A program made the translations under genes and the position numbers. The notes beneath the pieces were generated by a model. The model was not told where the DNA came from and did no database searches. It saw nothing but the letters and a program-made list of their open reading frames with translations. Shown here piece after piece: positions 36,490 through 47,602 of a stretch of DNA of 64,000 bases. Position 1 is the first letter of the stretch, and each line of letters starts with the position of its first letter. This stretch comes from Pseudomonas cremoricolorata DSM 17059 = NBRC 16634 (GTDB taxonomy: Bacteria > Pseudomonadota > Gammaproteobacteria > Pseudomonadales > Pseudomonadaceae), in contig NZ_AUEA01000008.1 in NCBI RefSeq assembly GCF_000425745.1, forward strand, positions 237,822 through 301,821. Reading direction: 5' to 3'.

Positions 36490-37286
36490 GCGCTGAACCC
36501 ATGTTCGCTGGCGGGGAAACTGACGTCCTTGACCGCTTTGACATAAGCGGCCAGGGCGCCATGAATATCATTCTGGCCGATCATGAAGTTCTTCACGAAG
36601 CGCGCCACCCGACCGCTGAGCGACAACCCCAGCATGTCGTGCAGCACCAGCACCTGGCCATCCGTGTCGCCGCCGGCGCCAATACCGATCACCGGGATGC
36701 TCACCGCCTGGCTGATTTCGCGGGCCAGCGCGCTGGGCACGCATTCGAGCAACAGCATCGCCGCCCCGGCCTGTTCGAGGGCCACGGCGTCGGCGCGCAT
36801 TTGTTCGGCCTGAGCTTGCTGGCGGCCCTGGACCTTGTAGCCGCCCAGGACGTTGACCGTCTGCGGCGTCAGGCCAAGGTGGGCGCAGACCGGTACGCCG
36901 CGCTGGCTCAGTTGGCTGATGGTGTCGGCCAGCCAGGCCGCGCCTTCGATCTTCACCATGTGCGCGCCAGCCTGCATCAACAGGGCGCTGTTGGCGAAGG
37001 CCTGTTCGGGTGTGGCATGGGCCATGAAGGGCAGGTCGGCAAGGATCAGCGCACCGTGGTTGCCGCGCTTGACGCAGGCAGTGTGGTAGGCCATTTCGGC
37101 AGTGGTCACCGGCAAGGTGCTGTCGTGCCCCTGCAGCACCATGCCCAGCGAATCACCCACCAGCAGCACTTCGACCCCGGCCTGGCTGGCCGCCTTGGCG
37201 AAGGTGGCGTCGTAACAGGTCAGCATGGTGATCTTTTCCCCTTTGGCCTTGAGGCCATTGAGGGTCGTCAGGGTAACGTCAGGCAT
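36486..37286 (-). CDS. panB: 3-methyl-2-oxobutanoate hydroxymethyltransferase
   Basis: PanB makes ketopantoate from the valine precursor alpha-ketoisovalerate and methylene-tetrahydrofolate. The 266-residue barrel has the conserved [16 protein letters not shown] and [21 protein letters not shown] segments and a metal-binding Asp in GDSLG. The start at 37286 has an AGAGGA ribosome-binding site. A cluster of GTTAC repeats lies about 185-225 bp upstream (see findings). Head of a panB-panC unit. Confidence 0.97.
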   Translation of the reverse strand: MPDVTLTTLNGLKAKGEKITMLTCYDATFAKAASQAGVEVLLVGDSLGMVLQGHDSTLPVTTAEMAYHTACVKRGNHGALILADLPFMAHATPEQAFANSALLMQAGAHMVKIEGAAWLADTISQLSQRGVPVCAHLGLTPQTVNVLGGYKVQGRQQAQAEQMRADAVALEQAGAAMLLLECVPSALAREISQAVSIPVIGIGAGGDTDGQVLVLHDMLGLSLSGRVARFVKNFMIGQNDIHGALAAYVKAVKDVSFPASEHGFSA

Positions 37287-37470
37287 GTACAAATCCTCTT
37301 TCAGGCGCTGTGAAGACGCTGCGCAGGGCGCATGCATTCATCATCCAGGGCGGCACATCATCGGGTGTGATGTTCGGGCTCAGGCCGTCCGGGCCTAACA
37401 GGTCAGTGTGGCGCCTGGTGGCACCACGGGACGCCTATAGTCGTGAGCGAAAAGAGGGAAGTCAATCACC

Positions 37471-37510
37471 TGTTACCGCAATGTTACGGCGCCGGTGTTA
37501 CCGCCGTTAC
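37471..37510. repeat. Cluster of four (T/C)GTTAC direct repeats upstream of panB
   Basis: TGTTAC occurs at 37471-37476, 37482-37487 and 37496-37501, and CGTTAC at 37505-37510, all in the same orientation, within 40 bp in the folK-panB gap. The block lies just upstream of a possible TTGACT -35 for panB on the minus strand. No regulator can be assigned from sequence. Confidence 0.6.
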
Positions 37511-37528
37511 CGTCGCGAAACGCCCGTA

Positions 37529-38008
37529 TTACAGGCGTTCGAGGCCGACGAAGGGGCAGTCTGCGAGTAACTGTGCCAGTGCCCGCCCATCAGCCAGGCG
37601 GTAGTCGGCCGGCACCAGTTCGGCAAGCGGGTAAAGGACGAAGGCGCGCAGGTGCAACTGCGAGTGCGGCACCTGCAGGCGAGGGATGTCGATGAGCTGG
37701 TCGCCGAACAGCAGGATATCCAGATCGAGGGTGCGTGGGCCCCAGCGCTCGGCACGCACACGGCCGTGCTGGTTTTCGATGGCCTGCAGGGCGTCGAGCA
37801 GCGCCAGCGGCTCAAGGCCGGTGTCCAGCGCTGCCACCGCATTGGTGTAGCGCGGCTGGCCGGGCAGCAACGAGTCGCTGGCATAAAAGGCCGAGGTACT
37901 CACCAGCTCGGTCTGGGCGATCTGCGCCATGGCCTGCAAGGCGCTGCGCAGCTGCTCGGCCGGCTCGGCCAGGTTGCTGCCCAGGCCGATATGGACGCGG
38001 CTGCTCAT
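37529..38008 (-). CDS. folK: 2-amino-4-hydroxy-6-hydroxymethyldihydropteridine diphosphokinase
   Basis: FolK transfers pyrophosphate from ATP to the pterin before the FolP step of folate synthesis. It has 159 residues, matching the small single-domain family. The signature RWGPRTLDLDILLFGD is present, as is the N-terminal IGLGSNL. It lies two bases after pcnB, so it is in the pcnB unit, the same pairing as in E. coli. Confidence 0.96.
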   Translation of the reverse strand: MSSRVHIGLGSNLAEPAEQLRSALQAMAQIAQTELVSTSAFYASDSLLPGQPRYTNAVAALDTGLEPLALLDALQAIENQHGRVRAERWGPRTLDLDILLFGDQLIDIPRLQVPHSQLHLRAFVLYPLAELVPADYRLADGRALAQLLADCPFVGLERL

Positions 38009-38010
38009 GC

Positions 38011-39393
38011 TCAGTCGAAGGCCTCGTCGCCACCGCGTTTGCGCTTGCTGCTGGTGCGCTTGCGCTTGCGCGGTGCGGCGCCGTCATCACGGCTGCCCAG
38101 ATCACGGATCATCTCCCGACGCTCACCGTCGTGGGCTTCCTGGTAGTCGGTCCACCACTGGCCAAGCTCGTCGGTCTGCTCGCCTGCGCTCTCGCGCAGC
38201 AGGAGGAAGTCATAGCCAGCGCGGAATCGCGGGTTGTCCAGCAACTGATCGGCGCGCTTGCCGCTGCGCCGTGGCAGGCGCTCCTGCATGTCCCAGATCT
38301 CGCGGATAGGCAAGGTGAAGCGCTTGGGTACGGCAACCCGTTGGCACTGTTCGGCGATCAGCTCGTGGGCGGCGCCGTTCATGGCCGGAATCGGCGGCAC
38401 ACCCTGGTTTTGCAGGTGCAGCACACGTGCTGGCAGGGCGGGCCACAGCAGCGCGGCGAAGAGGAACGCCGGGGTCACCGGTTTGCCCTGCTTGATGCGC
38501 AGGTCGGTGTTGCTCAGCGCCTGGCTGATCAGCGTGTGGGTGTAGGTGGGGCGATCGTCCAGAGCCTGGGCGCTGGCCGGGAACAACGGAGCGAACAGCT
38601 CGAGGTCGACCAGCATCTCGAAGACCATCGCGCCCTGGCCAGAGAGGAACAGCTTGAGGCTTTCTTCGAACAGCCGTGCAGGCGGAATCTCGCGCAGCAG
38701 CGGCGCCAGCTCACGAATGGGTGCAACGGTGTGTTTTTCGATGCCGAAGTCGAGCTTGGCGGCGAAGCGCACCGCGCGCAGCATGCGCACCGGGTCTTCC
38801 TGATAACGATGGGTCGGATCGCCGATCAGGCGCAGCAGGCGATTACGGATGTCGTGCACGCCGTTGGCGTAATCGAGAATGCGCTCGCTTACCGGATCGT
38901 AGTACAGCGCATTGATGGTGAAATCGCGGCGCTGGGCGTCTTCTTCCAAGGTGCCATAGACGTTGTCGCGCAGGATTCGCCCGTTGGCGTGATGCGACGA
39001 ACGGTGTTTGTCGTCCTGGTCTTCATCCGAGTGCGGCGCACGGAATGTGGCGACTTCGATGATCTCGCGACCGAACTGGATGTGCACCAGCTTGAAACGA
39101 CGACCGATGATGCGCGCGTTACGAAACTCTGCGCGGACCTGTTCTGGGGTGGCGCTGGTGGCGACGTCGAAGTCCTTGGGGGCGATCCCCAGGAGCATGT
39201 CGCGGACACAGCCGCCTACCAGGTACGCCTGATAGCCCGCGCTTTGCAGGCGCTCTACGATGCCCACCGCATGGCGACTGAACTGGCTGCGCTGCAGCGA
39301 GTGCTGGCTCTTGTTGATCACCTCGGGCGTGGTGCGCCGATGATGCTGAGCATGGACGGGAGGGCGGAAAGACTGGAACAACTTCTTCAGCAT
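38011..39393 (-). CDS. pcnB: Poly(A) polymerase I
   Basis: PcnB adds poly(A) tails to RNA 3' ends and so promotes decay. The 460-residue protein has the nucleotidyltransferase motif YLVGGCVRDMLLG followed by the metal-binding DFDVAT, then the RNA-binding helical domain, and a very basic C-terminus (RKRKRTSSKRKRGG). The ATG at 39393 (MLKKLFQSF) is preferred; a GTG three codons upstream is possible. Neither has a strong ribosome-binding site. crcZ ends about 115 bp upstream. Confidence 0.95.
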   Translation of the reverse strand: MLKKLFQSFRPPVHAQHHRRTTPEVINKSQHSLQRSQFSRHAVGIVERLQSAGYQAYLVGGCVRDMLLGIAPKDFDVATSATPEQVRAEFRNARIIGRRFKLVHIQFGREIIEVATFRAPHSDEDQDDKHRSSHHANGRILRDNVYGTLEEDAQRRDFTINALYYDPVSERILDYANGVHDIRNRLLRLIGDPTHRYQEDPVRMLRAVRFAAKLDFGIEKHTVAPIRELAPLLREIPPARLFEESLKLFLSGQGAMVFEMLVDLELFAPLFPASAQALDDRPTYTHTLISQALSNTDLRIKQGKPVTPAFLFAALLWPALPARVLHLQNQGVPPIPAMNGAAHELIAEQCQRVAVPKRFTLPIREIWDMQERLPRRSGKRADQLLDNPRFRAGYDFLLLRESAGEQTDELGQWWTDYQEAHDGERREMIRDLGSRDDGAAPRKRKRTSSKRKRGGDEAFD

Positions 39394-39509
39394 GGGATGC
39401 ACTGTTTGAAGGAATGTTCGGCCAGTGATAGAGGAATGGCCGCATGATGGGCGGGGATTCTAGCATTTACTCAGGGAATGGTGTAGGCAGTCGCGGAAGG
39501 AGCTGAGGG

Positions 39510-39879
39510 GAGAAACGACATGGGGAGCCTAAGCTCCCCATCAAGTCGTTGCGTGCTCTTATTGTTATTGTGACGGGCTTCTTGTTTTTGTTGAGTGCCC
39601 TGCCTGCAAGCTTCGCTGCAGGCGGCCCCTACATCAGGGGCAAAGAGCAAACGGATTGCTTTGATCGTTGGGTCGTGCTGATCGATTGATCCAACCAGTT
39701 CAGGCGCTGCTTTTTAGTGCAGTTTTTGTTGTTCTCTGCCTGGTTTCGGGGCGAGCCCCTCACACAACGCGTCTCCAAAAGAATCAGTTAGCTGCGCCTC
39801 CGCCGTGTTGTTCTTGTTATGCGTGAGCCGTTTCGTATTGTTCTTATTCTGAGTTGCCGTGCTTCTTATTGTTCTTGTA
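39510..39879 (-). ncRNA. crcZ: CrcZ small RNA, antagonist of the Hfq/Crc translational repressor
   Basis: The RNA is assigned by position (between cbrB and pcnB), by a sigma54 promoter just upstream, and by six A-rich catabolite-activity motifs on the minus strand. These lie at about 39560-39576, 39578-39597, 39719-39735, 39805-39822, 39837-39851 and 39861-39881, each built of AAN repeats. It ends in a long hairpin (39514-39546) followed by TTTCT, giving about 370 nt, close to the size known in P. putida. CrcZ binds Hfq and relieves carbon-catabolite repression; its level is set by CbrA/CbrB. The ends are estimates. Confidence 0.93.
39514..39546 (-). terminator. Terminator of crcZ
   Basis: A stem TGGGGAGC/GCTCCCCA is extended by AACGAC/GTCGTT with internal loops. 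On the minus strand it is followed by TTTCTCC, a short and imperfect U-tract. Confidence 0.7.
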
Positions 39880-39889
39880 CGAAAGATAT

Positions 39890-39905
39890 AGCAGGTGCCG
39901 TGCCA
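39890..39905 (-). promoter_or_regulatory. sigma54 (RpoN) promoter of crcZ
   Basis: On the minus strand the site reads TGGCACGGCACCTGCT, with the invariant GG and GC 10 bp apart. The predicted start is about 11-12 bases on, near 39879, where the A-rich motif begins. Confidence 0.93.
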
Positions 39906-40002
39906 ACTTTGCCAAACCCTGTGAATCCGGGGGTTTGCCAGGGTAAGACGGCTTTGCGCACATTTTGGAATATGGTTATTCGTTACCGTTCGCCCCGGCA
40001 GA

Positions 40003-40028
40003 TGTTACGGGCGCTCAGGGAGGTAACA
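40003..40028. promoter_or_regulatory. CbrB upstream activator site of crcZ
   Basis: A perfect dyad TGTTAC-N14-GTAACA is present, the known CbrB target pattern in P. putida. It lies about 100 bp upstream of the crcZ -24 box, as expected for an enhancer-type site for a sigma54 activator. Confidence 0.9.
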
Positions 40029-40051
40029 GGTTTTTTCAGAGGATAGGCATC

Positions 40052-40063
40052 GGGGGGGGGGGG
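40052..40063. repeat. Homopolymer run of 12 G (12 C on the coding strand side)
   Basis: The run sits between the hairpin after cbrB and the CbrB site of crcZ. Such a long mononucleotide tract is rare in this otherwise mixed GC-rich genome and is prone to slippage in replication and to sequencing error. Confidence 0.85.
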
Positions 40064-40088
40064 CCAGGTGCGGAAGCTCCGCACCTGG
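40063..40088 (-). terminator. Hairpin after cbrB
   Basis: A near-perfect 12-bp inverted repeat (CCAGGTGCGGAA/GCTCCGCACCTGG type) lies 7 bp after the cbrB stop codon. On the minus strand it is followed by a C-run rather than a U-run, so it is not a standard intrinsic terminator. Confidence 0.6.
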
Positions 40089-40094
40089 AGGGGA

Positions 40095-41543
<1,449 letters not shown>

Positions 41544-41547
41544 TGAT

Positions 41548-44526
41548 TCAGTTCTCTCGACGGTCTCGAATGTCTGGGGACGTCGCTACGACATGCCGTG
41601 GCAAAGTAACGCGGATCCGGGTGCCTCGTTGCCGTTCGATGTCGGCGGGGCTGTCGATGGTGATTTGCCCATAATGCTCTTCCACGATGGAATAGACCAG
41701 AGCGAGACCCAGGCCGGTGCCTTCACCCGGGTCCTTGGTGGTGAAGAACGGCTCGAACAGACGATCCATGATGTTCTTCGGAATGCCGCTGCCTTCGTCT
41801 TCGACGATCAGGTCGAGCATGTGTTCGCTGCTGTCGCTAAGGGCACTGCGCACGCGCACCGCACTTCCCGGTGGAGAAGCGTCGCGGGCGTTGGACAGCA
41901 GGTTGATCAACACCTGGGCTAGACGCTGCGGGTCACCCTCGACCCAGTGCTCGGGGTCGCACAGGTTATAGAACTGCACCTCGAAGTTGCGCCGGTTCAG
42001 CGCCAGCAGGCCAATCGCATCCTGGGCAACGTCGGCCAGGCAAACGGGCTCTTCGCTGTTCTGCTGACTGCCGCCGGCATGGGCGAAGCTCATCAGCGAC
42101 TGGACGATCCGCGACACACGTTTGGTCTGTTCAAGAATCTGGCTCGACAACTCGATGATCTCGCCGTCTTCCTCGCGCTCTTCGCGCAGGTTCTGCGCCA
42201 GGCAGGCGATGCCGGTAATCGGGTTGCCGATCTCATGGGCCACGCCGGCGGCCAGCCGGCCGATGCTGGCCAGGCGCTCGGAATGCACCAGCTTGTCTTC
42301 CAGTGCCTGGGTGTCGGTGAGGTCTTCGACCAGCAGCACCAGGCCGCTGTTGCCCGGTGCCAGCGGCTCGTCGATGGCGGCCTTGTGCAGGTTCAGCCAG
42401 CGTGGCTGGCCGTCGAGGGCCAGGCGCTGCTTGTGCAGGTGTTCGTCGGGGATGTTGGTAAAGCCTTGCAGCAGACTGCGCCATGGCTCGGCGATGGTCA
42501 TCAGGCGTGAGCCGACCACATGCTTGGCGGCGATCCCGGTCAGCTCCTCCATGGCCCGGTTCCACATTAGGATTTCCTGATCCTTGGCAAGCGAGCACAC
42601 GCCCATGGGCAGTTCCTGCAGGGTTTGCCGGTGATAGCGGCGCAGCGCATCCAGTTCAGCGGCAAGCCCGGTGAGGCGCGAGTGATAGTCCTCCAGGCGG
42701 CTCTCGATGAAGTGAATGTCTTCGGTGACGTAATTCTCGTTGCCCGACTTGTAGGGCAGGAAGGTTTCGACCATGTCCTGGGCAACGCTCGGCCCCATCA
42801 GCCCCGACAGATTCGCTTCGATGCGGTCGCGCAGGCGGCGCAGGGCATAGGGCCTGCGCTCATCGAAGGGCAAGTACAAGTCGCGCAGCGCCTGCTCCAC
42901 TTCCTTCTGCGCGGCCTTGGCGCCCAGTGGCTTGGCCAGTTGCGTGGCGAATTCCTGCGGCGAGGCGGCGTGCAGTTCGCGCCGCTGCGGACGGCGTACG
43001 TTGTCTACGGCGCAGGCTTCCGCAGCGCTGACCTCTTCGCTGCTGGCGTTGGTGAACAGCGAAATCAGGGTGAACAACAGCACGTTGGCGGCCAGCGAAG
43101 CGATGGCTGCCATGTGCCAACTGGTGTCGTCGAGGACGTAGATCATGTCCAGCAGCGGAATGTAGAAACCCTGCACATTGCCCACTAGCGGCAGCAGCAT
43201 GGTCACCATCCACACCGAGATACCCGCCAGCAGCCCGGCGATGAAGCCGCGGCGGTTGGCCGTCGGCCAGTACAGCACCGAAAGCACCCCCGGGAGGAAC
43301 TGCAGGGTGGCGACGAAAGCGACGATGCCCAGGTTGGCCAGGCTCTGGTGGTTGTCCTGGGTCAGGTAGAAGACGAACCCGGCGCCGATGATGGCGACGA
43401 TCAGCGCGCGGCGGGTCCACTTCAGCCAGCGGTAGATGTTGCCTTCCGCAGGTGGTTGGTAGAGCGGTAGCACCAGGTGGTTCAGGGCCATTCCCGAGAG
43501 CGACAGGGTGGTGACGATGATCAGCCCGCTGGAGGCCGACAGCCCACCGATGTAAGCCAGCAACGCCAGCGCCTGGTTGTTGGCAGCCATGCCCAGGCCC
43601 AAAGTGAAGTACTCCGGGTTGGTGCTGGCGCCCAGGCGCAGGCCGGCCCAGAGAATCAGCGGCACGGCCAGGCTCATCAGCAGCAGGAACAGCGGCAGGC
43701 CCCAGCTGGCGCTGACCAGCGAGCGCGGATTGAGGTTCTCGGTGAAGGCCATGTGGTACATGTGCGGCATGACGATGGCCGAGGCGAAGAACACCAGCAG
43801 CAAGGTGCGCCATGGGCCTTCCTGCAGCGGCGTGTGCAGCGCAGCCAGGGCGGTCTGGTTCTGCAGCAGCCACACCTCCAGCTGGTGCGGCCCGCCGAAC
43901 ACGCCATACAGCGCGTATAGGCCGATGCCGCCCACCGCCAGCAGCTTGATCACCGATTCGAAGGCGATGGCGAACACCAGGCCTTCGTGCTTTTCGCGGG
44001 TGGCGATGTGCCGTGAGCCGAAGAAGATGGTGAACAGGCTGATCAGCACGCAGAAGGCCAGCGCCACCCGCGCCTTGACCGGCTCGCCGGTGAGGATGTT
44101 GATCGAGTCGGCGACCGCCTGGATTTGCAGCGCCAGCAACGGCAGCACGCCGATCAGCATGAAGATGGTGGTCAGCGCACCGGCCCAGGTGCTGCGAAAG
44201 CGAAAGGCCAGCAGGTCGGCCAGCGACGACAACTGGTAAGTGCGGGTGATCTTCAGGATCGGGTACAGCAGCACCGGCGCCAGCAGGAAGGCTCCGGATA
44301 CACCCAGGTAGCAGGCCAGGAAGCCATAGCCATACTGATACGCCAGGCCCACCGAGCCGTAGAAGGCCCAGGCACTGGCATAAACGCCCAGCGACAGGGT
44401 GTAGGTCAGCGGATGGCGGATCACCGAACGCGGAATCAGGCCCCGCTCGCTGATCCAGGCCACGCCGAACAGCACCAGCAGATAACCAGCGCTGATCAGG
44501 ATCATCTGGGTCAGGCTAAAGCTCAT
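41548..44526 (-). CDS. cbrA: CbrA, transporter-fused sensor histidine kinase
   Basis: About 992 residues. The N-terminal half is an SLC5-type sodium/solute symporter domain with about 13 membrane segments. A linker follows, then a PAS-like region (near 640-740), a HisKA domain ([14 protein letters not shown], His near 764) and a HATPase domain with GSGIPKNI and GEGTGLGLA. It phosphorylates CbrB. The start is set at the second ATG (44526), 6 bases after GCGAG; the first ATG, 6 bases earlier, is also possible. Its start lies inside the end of the small upstream gene, implying coupling. Confidence 0.96.
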   Translation of the reverse strand: MSFSLTQMILISAGYLLVLFGVAWISERGLIPRSVIRHPLTYTLSLGVYASAWAFYGSVGLAYQYGYGFLACYLGVSGAFLLAPVLLYPILKITRTYQLSSLADLLAFRFRSTWAGALTTIFMLIGVLPLLALQIQAVADSINILTGEPVKARVALAFCVLISLFTIFFGSRHIATREKHEGLVFAIAFESVIKLLAVGGIGLYALYGVFGGPHQLEVWLLQNQTALAALHTPLQEGPWRTLLLVFFASAIVMPHMYHMAFTENLNPRSLVSASWGLPLFLLLMSLAVPLILWAGLRLGASTNPEYFTLGLGMAANNQALALLAYIGGLSASSGLIIVTTLSLSGMALNHLVLPLYQPPAEGNIYRWLKWTRRALIVAIIGAGFVFYLTQDNHQSLANLGIVAFVATLQFLPGVLSVLYWPTANRRGFIAGLLAGISVWMVTMLLPLVGNVQGFYIPLLDMIYVLDDTSWHMAAIASLAANVLLFTLISLFTNASSEEVSAAEACAVDNVRRPQRRELHAASPQEFATQLAKPLGAKAAQKEVEQALRDLYLPFDERRPYALRRLRDRIEANLSGLMGPSVAQDMVETFLPYKSGNENYVTEDIHFIESRLEDYHSRLTGLAAELDALRRYHRQTLQELPMGVCSLAKDQEILMWNRAMEELTGIAAKHVVGSRLMTIAEPWRSLLQGFTNIPDEHLHKQRLALDGQPRWLNLHKAAIDEPLAPGNSGLVLLVEDLTDTQALEDKLVHSERLASIGRLAAGVAHEIGNPITGIACLAQNLREEREEDGEIIELSSQILEQTKRVSRIVQSLMSFAHAGGSQQNSEEPVCLADVAQDAIGLLALNRRNFEVQFYNLCDPEHWVEGDPQRLAQVLINLLSNARDASPPGSAVRVRSALSDSSEHMLDLIVEDEGSGIPKNIMDRLFEPFFTTKDPGEGTGLGLALVYSIVEEHYGQITIDSPADIERQRGTRIRVTLPRHVVATSPDIRDRREN

Positions 44527-44692
44527 CGGCATCTCGCTGGCTCTGCAGAATGAAGGTCACGACGATCAGGATCAGCCACAACAGATAAGGCCGATACCAG
44601 GCGCCGGTGGGGTCGATCCACCAGTCCATGATGGCTGGGGAGAACAGGTAGATCCCCACCACCAGGAGCAGGACCAAACGATAGATGTACAT
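44516..44692 (-). CDS. cbrX: CbrX-type small membrane protein overlapping cbrA
   Basis: A 58-residue protein with two predicted membrane segments (MYIYRLVLLLVVGIYLFSPAI, then YLLWLILIVVTFILQ) and a polar end (SQRDADEL). The ATG at 44692 gives this start. A longer frame begins upstream without support. Its stop codon lies after the cbrA start, so the genes overlap by about 10 bp. A small gene in this position, translationally coupled to cbrA, has been called cbrX in Pseudomonas; this name is from memory of the family. The function is not known to me. Confidence 0.75.
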   Translation of the reverse strand: MYIYRLVLLLVVGIYLFSPAIMDWWIDPTGAWYRPYLLWLILIVVTFILQSQRDADEL

Positions 44693-44819
44693 GCTGGCCT
44701 CGATGAGTGGCGGCGCTAGGGCAGGCCGGGCCGGATCGGTGCGCACGCCGTGTGCAGCCGTTCCCTATGGCTCGCTAGGACGCAGAATCTATTGGGCTTT
44801 GGCCGGCGGGGCAAGTGCC

Positions 44820-45707
44820 TCACCGCAGATCGGCCTCGGCCAGGGAGGCGCAGCGTGGGATGCTCGCCACCTGCCAGCGCTGCCGAGCGATGTCCAGCAG
44901 CTCATGCGGGGTGGCGTTGTGCATGCTCGTCTCCAGCGTCTGGCCCAGCGCCCGTAGCGCGCGCAGCAGCAGCGCGGTGGCTTGTTCGGCCTGCAACGGC
45001 GGCGAACGGTACGACTTGCCCAGCTTGTGGCCATCGGGCTGGACGATCAGCGGGATGTGCAGGTAGCGCGGCTGGGAAAAACCGAGCAGTTCTTGCAGGT
45101 ACAGTTGCCGCGGGGTGTTGTCGAGCAGGTCGGCGCCGCGCACCACATCGGTCACTCCCTGCCAGGCGTCGTCGAGCACCACTGCCAGCTGGTAGGCGTA
45201 CAAGCCATCACGCCGCTGGATGACGAAGTCGCCCAGTTCGCGGCCCAGGTGCTGGCTGAACTGCCCCTGCACGCGATCCTCGAAACGGTAGGTCAGTTCT
45301 GGCACGCGCAGGCGAATGGCGGCGCCTTCGCGGGGATGTCCGGCATTGCGGCAAAACCCCGGATACAGCCCGCCGTAGCCTTCCAGTTGCTTGCGCGAAC
45401 AGGTACAGGCGTACGCCAGGCCCATGTTGAACAAGCGTTCGACCACCTCGGCATAGGCTGCGTGGCGCTCGCTCTGCACCAGCACTTCGCCGTCCCAGGT
45501 CAAGCCGTAGCTTTCCAGGGTGCGCAGAATCGCATCACGGGCGCCGGGCATTTCGCGCGGCGGGTCGGTGTCTTCCATGCGCAGTAACCAACGTCCGCCC
45601 ACCGCGCGGGCGTCGAGCCAGGAGGCCAGCGCGGCGACCAGAGAACCAAAGTGCAGAAGCCCGCTGGGGGTCGGGGCGAAGCGCCCAACGTAGGGTGCGT
45701 TGTTCAT
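44820..45707 (-). CDS. gluQ: Glutamyl-Q tRNA(Asp) synthetase
   Basis: GluQ (YadB) attaches glutamate to the queuosine base of tRNA-Asp rather than to a tRNA end. The 295-residue protein matches the catalytic core of GluRS without the anticodon-binding domain. It has the HIGH-like PTPSGLLHFG, zinc cysteines in CTCSRKQLEGYGG, and the KMSKS-like GHKLGKS. It follows dksA, as in E. coli; the gene upstream on the strand is dksA, with an intrinsic terminator between them. Confidence 0.96.
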   Translation of the reverse strand: MNNAPYVGRFAPTPSGLLHFGSLVAALASWLDARAVGGRWLLRMEDTDPPREMPGARDAILRTLESYGLTWDGEVLVQSERHAAYAEVVERLFNMGLAYACTCSRKQLEGYGGLYPGFCRNAGHPREGAAIRLRVPELTYRFEDRVQGQFSQHLGRELGDFVIQRRDGLYAYQLAVVLDDAWQGVTDVVRGADLLDNTPRQLYLQELLGFSQPRYLHIPLIVQPDGHKLGKSYRSPPLQAEQATALLLRALRALGQTLETSMHNATPHELLDIARQRWQVASIPRCASLAEADLR

Positions 45708-45730
45708 GGAAGTGGCCAGCTACACAAATG

Positions 45731-45753
45731 AAAAGGGGCGCATCGAGCGCCCC
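45731..45753 (-). terminator. Intrinsic terminator of dksA
   Basis: On the minus strand a GGGGCG/CGCCCC stem with a 7-base loop is followed by TTTTCATTT, about 20 bp after the dksA stop codon. Confidence 0.85.
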
Positions 45754-45772
45754 GTCATGCCGGTAGGAGAGA

Positions 45773-46219
45773 TCATCCCTTACCGTTGGTCTTTTCCTTC
45801 TTCTCGGCAATTTCCTTGCAGTCGAAGCACAGGTCGGCAGTCGGACGGGCTTCAAGACGGCGCAGGCCGATCTCGATACCGCAGCTTTCACACCAGCCGT
45901 AATCTTCTTCCTGGATCTTCTGCAACGTCTTGTCGATCTTCTTGATCAGCTTGCGCTCGCGGTCGCGGTTACGCAGCTCCAGGGCGAACTCTTCTTCCTG
46001 GCTGGCACGGTCGGCCGGGTCAGGGAAGTTCGCAGCTTCATCCTTCATATGGTCCATGGTGCGGTCCACACTGGTCATCAGCTCCTGTTTCCAGGCACCG
46101 AGCAATTTGACGAAATGCTTGCGCATGGGCTCGCCCATGTACTCCTCGCCCTTTGCTTCTTTATAAGGCTCCAGGCCAAACATGCTCTGACCGGTTTTTT
46201 GCTTTTCTGGGGTGGACAT
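45773..46219 (-). CDS. dksA: RNA polymerase-binding transcription factor DksA
   Basis: DksA binds the polymerase secondary channel and works with ppGpp to control rRNA, tRNA and amino-acid operons. The 148-residue protein has the coiled coil with the acidic DPADRASQEEE tip and a C4 zinc finger (CESCG...CFDCK). The start at ATG 46219 (MSTPEKQKTGQS) is preferred over a GTG-free upstream frame. It is upstream of gluQ and divergent from an aminotransferase. Its target promoters include those at the window's right end. Confidence 0.97.
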   Translation of the reverse strand: MSTPEKQKTGQSMFGLEPYKEAKGEEYMGEPMRKHFVKLLGAWKQELMTSVDRTMDHMKDEAANFPDPADRASQEEEFALELRNRDRERKLIKKIDKTLQKIQEEDYGWCESCGIEIGLRRLEARPTADLCFDCKEIAEKKEKTNGKG

Positions 46220-46429
46220 GAATAGACCGCCTCTCACTCATCTGATCCAATGCGCAGGCTGCTCCTTCTCCGGCACCCGCCGGCCCTGCGACTGCGAGCC
46301 GCCGAACTTACCAGATAGATCGGGGGTGCGCTACCCTGCCCGATCCTGCGTGTAGACAGCAGCGTGCGCGGCACGTTCGGTCTCGGGCAGCGAGAGATTA
46401 TTCCGTTCAGTCACAAGCGAGAACAGGCC

Positions 46430-47602
46430 ATGACTCAGCACTACAGTGCACGCAGTCGCGCAATCGAACCTTTCCACGTCATGGCCTTGCTGGCCCGCGC
46501 CAATGAGCTGCAGGCGGCAGGCCATGATGTCATTCATCTGGAAATCGGCGAGCCGGACTTCACCACCGCCGCGCCGATCGTCGCCGCGGGTCAGGCCGCG
46601 CTGGCCGCAGGTCATACCCGCTATACCGCAGCGCGCGGTCTGCCGGCGCTGCGTGAGGCGATCGCAGGTTTCTATGCCCAGCGCTACGGCCTGAACATCG
46701 ACCCCCAGCGCATCCTCATCACCCCGGGCGGTTCCGGGGCGCTGTTGCTGGCCAGCAGCCTGCTGGTCGATCCGGGCAAGCACTGGTTGCTGGCCGACCC
46801 GGGTTATCCGTGCAACCGGCACTTCCTGCGCCTAGTCGAGGGCGCCGCGCAACTGGTGCCCGTCGGGCCGGACACCAGTTATCAGCTGACCGCCGGTCTG
46901 GTCGAGCGCCATTGGAACCAAGACAGCGTCGGTGCGCTGGTCGCCTCGCCGGCCAACCCCACCGGCACCGTACTTGATCGTCAGCAATTGGCCAGCCTGT
47001 CGCAGGCGGTCACTGCACGTCAGGGCCATCTGGTGGTGGATGAGATCTATCACGGCCTGACCTACGGCATGGACGCGCCGAGCGTACTGGAGGTCGACGA
47101 CCACGCCTTCGTGCTCAACAGTTTCTCGAAGTATTTCGGCATGACCGGTTGGCGGCTGGGCTGGCTGGTGGCGCCGCCCGAGGCGGTGGCCGACTTGGAG
47201 AAACTGGCACAGAACCTCTATATCAGTGCCCCGAGCATGGCCCAGCACGCCGCGCTGGCGTGCTTCGAGCCGCAGACCCTGGAGATTCTCGAACAGCGCC
47301 GCCAGGCATTCGCCCGCCGCCGCGATTTCCTCCTGCCTGCATTGCGCGAACTGGGCTTTGGTATCGCCGTCGAGCCACAGGGCGCTTTCTATCTATATGC
47401 CGACATCAGCGCCTTTGGTGGCGATGCCTTCGCCTTCTGTCAGCACTTCCTCGAGACCGAGCACGTGGCCTTTACCCCAGGCCTGGATTTCGGTCGCTAT
47501 CAGGCCGGGCATCACGTGCGCTTCGCTTACACTCAGGACCTGCCGCGCTTGCAACAGGCCGTCGAGCGGATCGAGCGTGGCCTGCGGAGCTGGCAGGGCT
47601 GA
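46430..47602 (+). CDS. PLP-dependent class I/II aminotransferase
   Basis: A 390-residue fold-type I aminotransferase (AspC/YbdL-like). It has the N-terminal segment [20 protein letters not shown], the substrate-binding SPANPTGTV, and the PLP lysine in [15 protein letters not shown]. The substrate cannot be told from the sequence. The ATG at 46430 is preceded by GAACAGG. Its stop codon shares a base with the sfsA start. It is divergent from dksA. Confidence 0.9.
   Translation: MTQHYSARSRAIEPFHVMALLARANELQAAGHDVIHLEIGEPDFTTAAPIVAAGQAALAAGHTRYTAARGLPALREAIAGFYAQRYGLNIDPQRILITPGGSGALLLASSLLVDPGKHWLLADPGYPCNRHFLRLVEGAAQLVPVGPDTSYQLTAGLVERHWNQDSVGALVASPANPTGTVLDRQQLASLSQAVTARQGHLVVDEIYHGLTYGMDAPSVLEVDDHAFVLNSFSKYFGMTGWRLGWLVAPPEAVADLEKLAQNLYISAPSMAQHAALACFEPQTLEILEQRRQAFARRRDFLLPALRELGFGIAVEPQGAFYLYADISAFGGDAFAFCQHFLETEHVAFTPGLDFGRYQAGHHVRFAYTQDLPRLQQAVERIERGLRSWQG

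Noticed and set aside
47149..47601. Longer upstream frame in phase with sfsA
   Set aside because: It overlaps the aminotransferase gene; the sfsA start at 47602 fits the family length and the overlap with the preceding stop.
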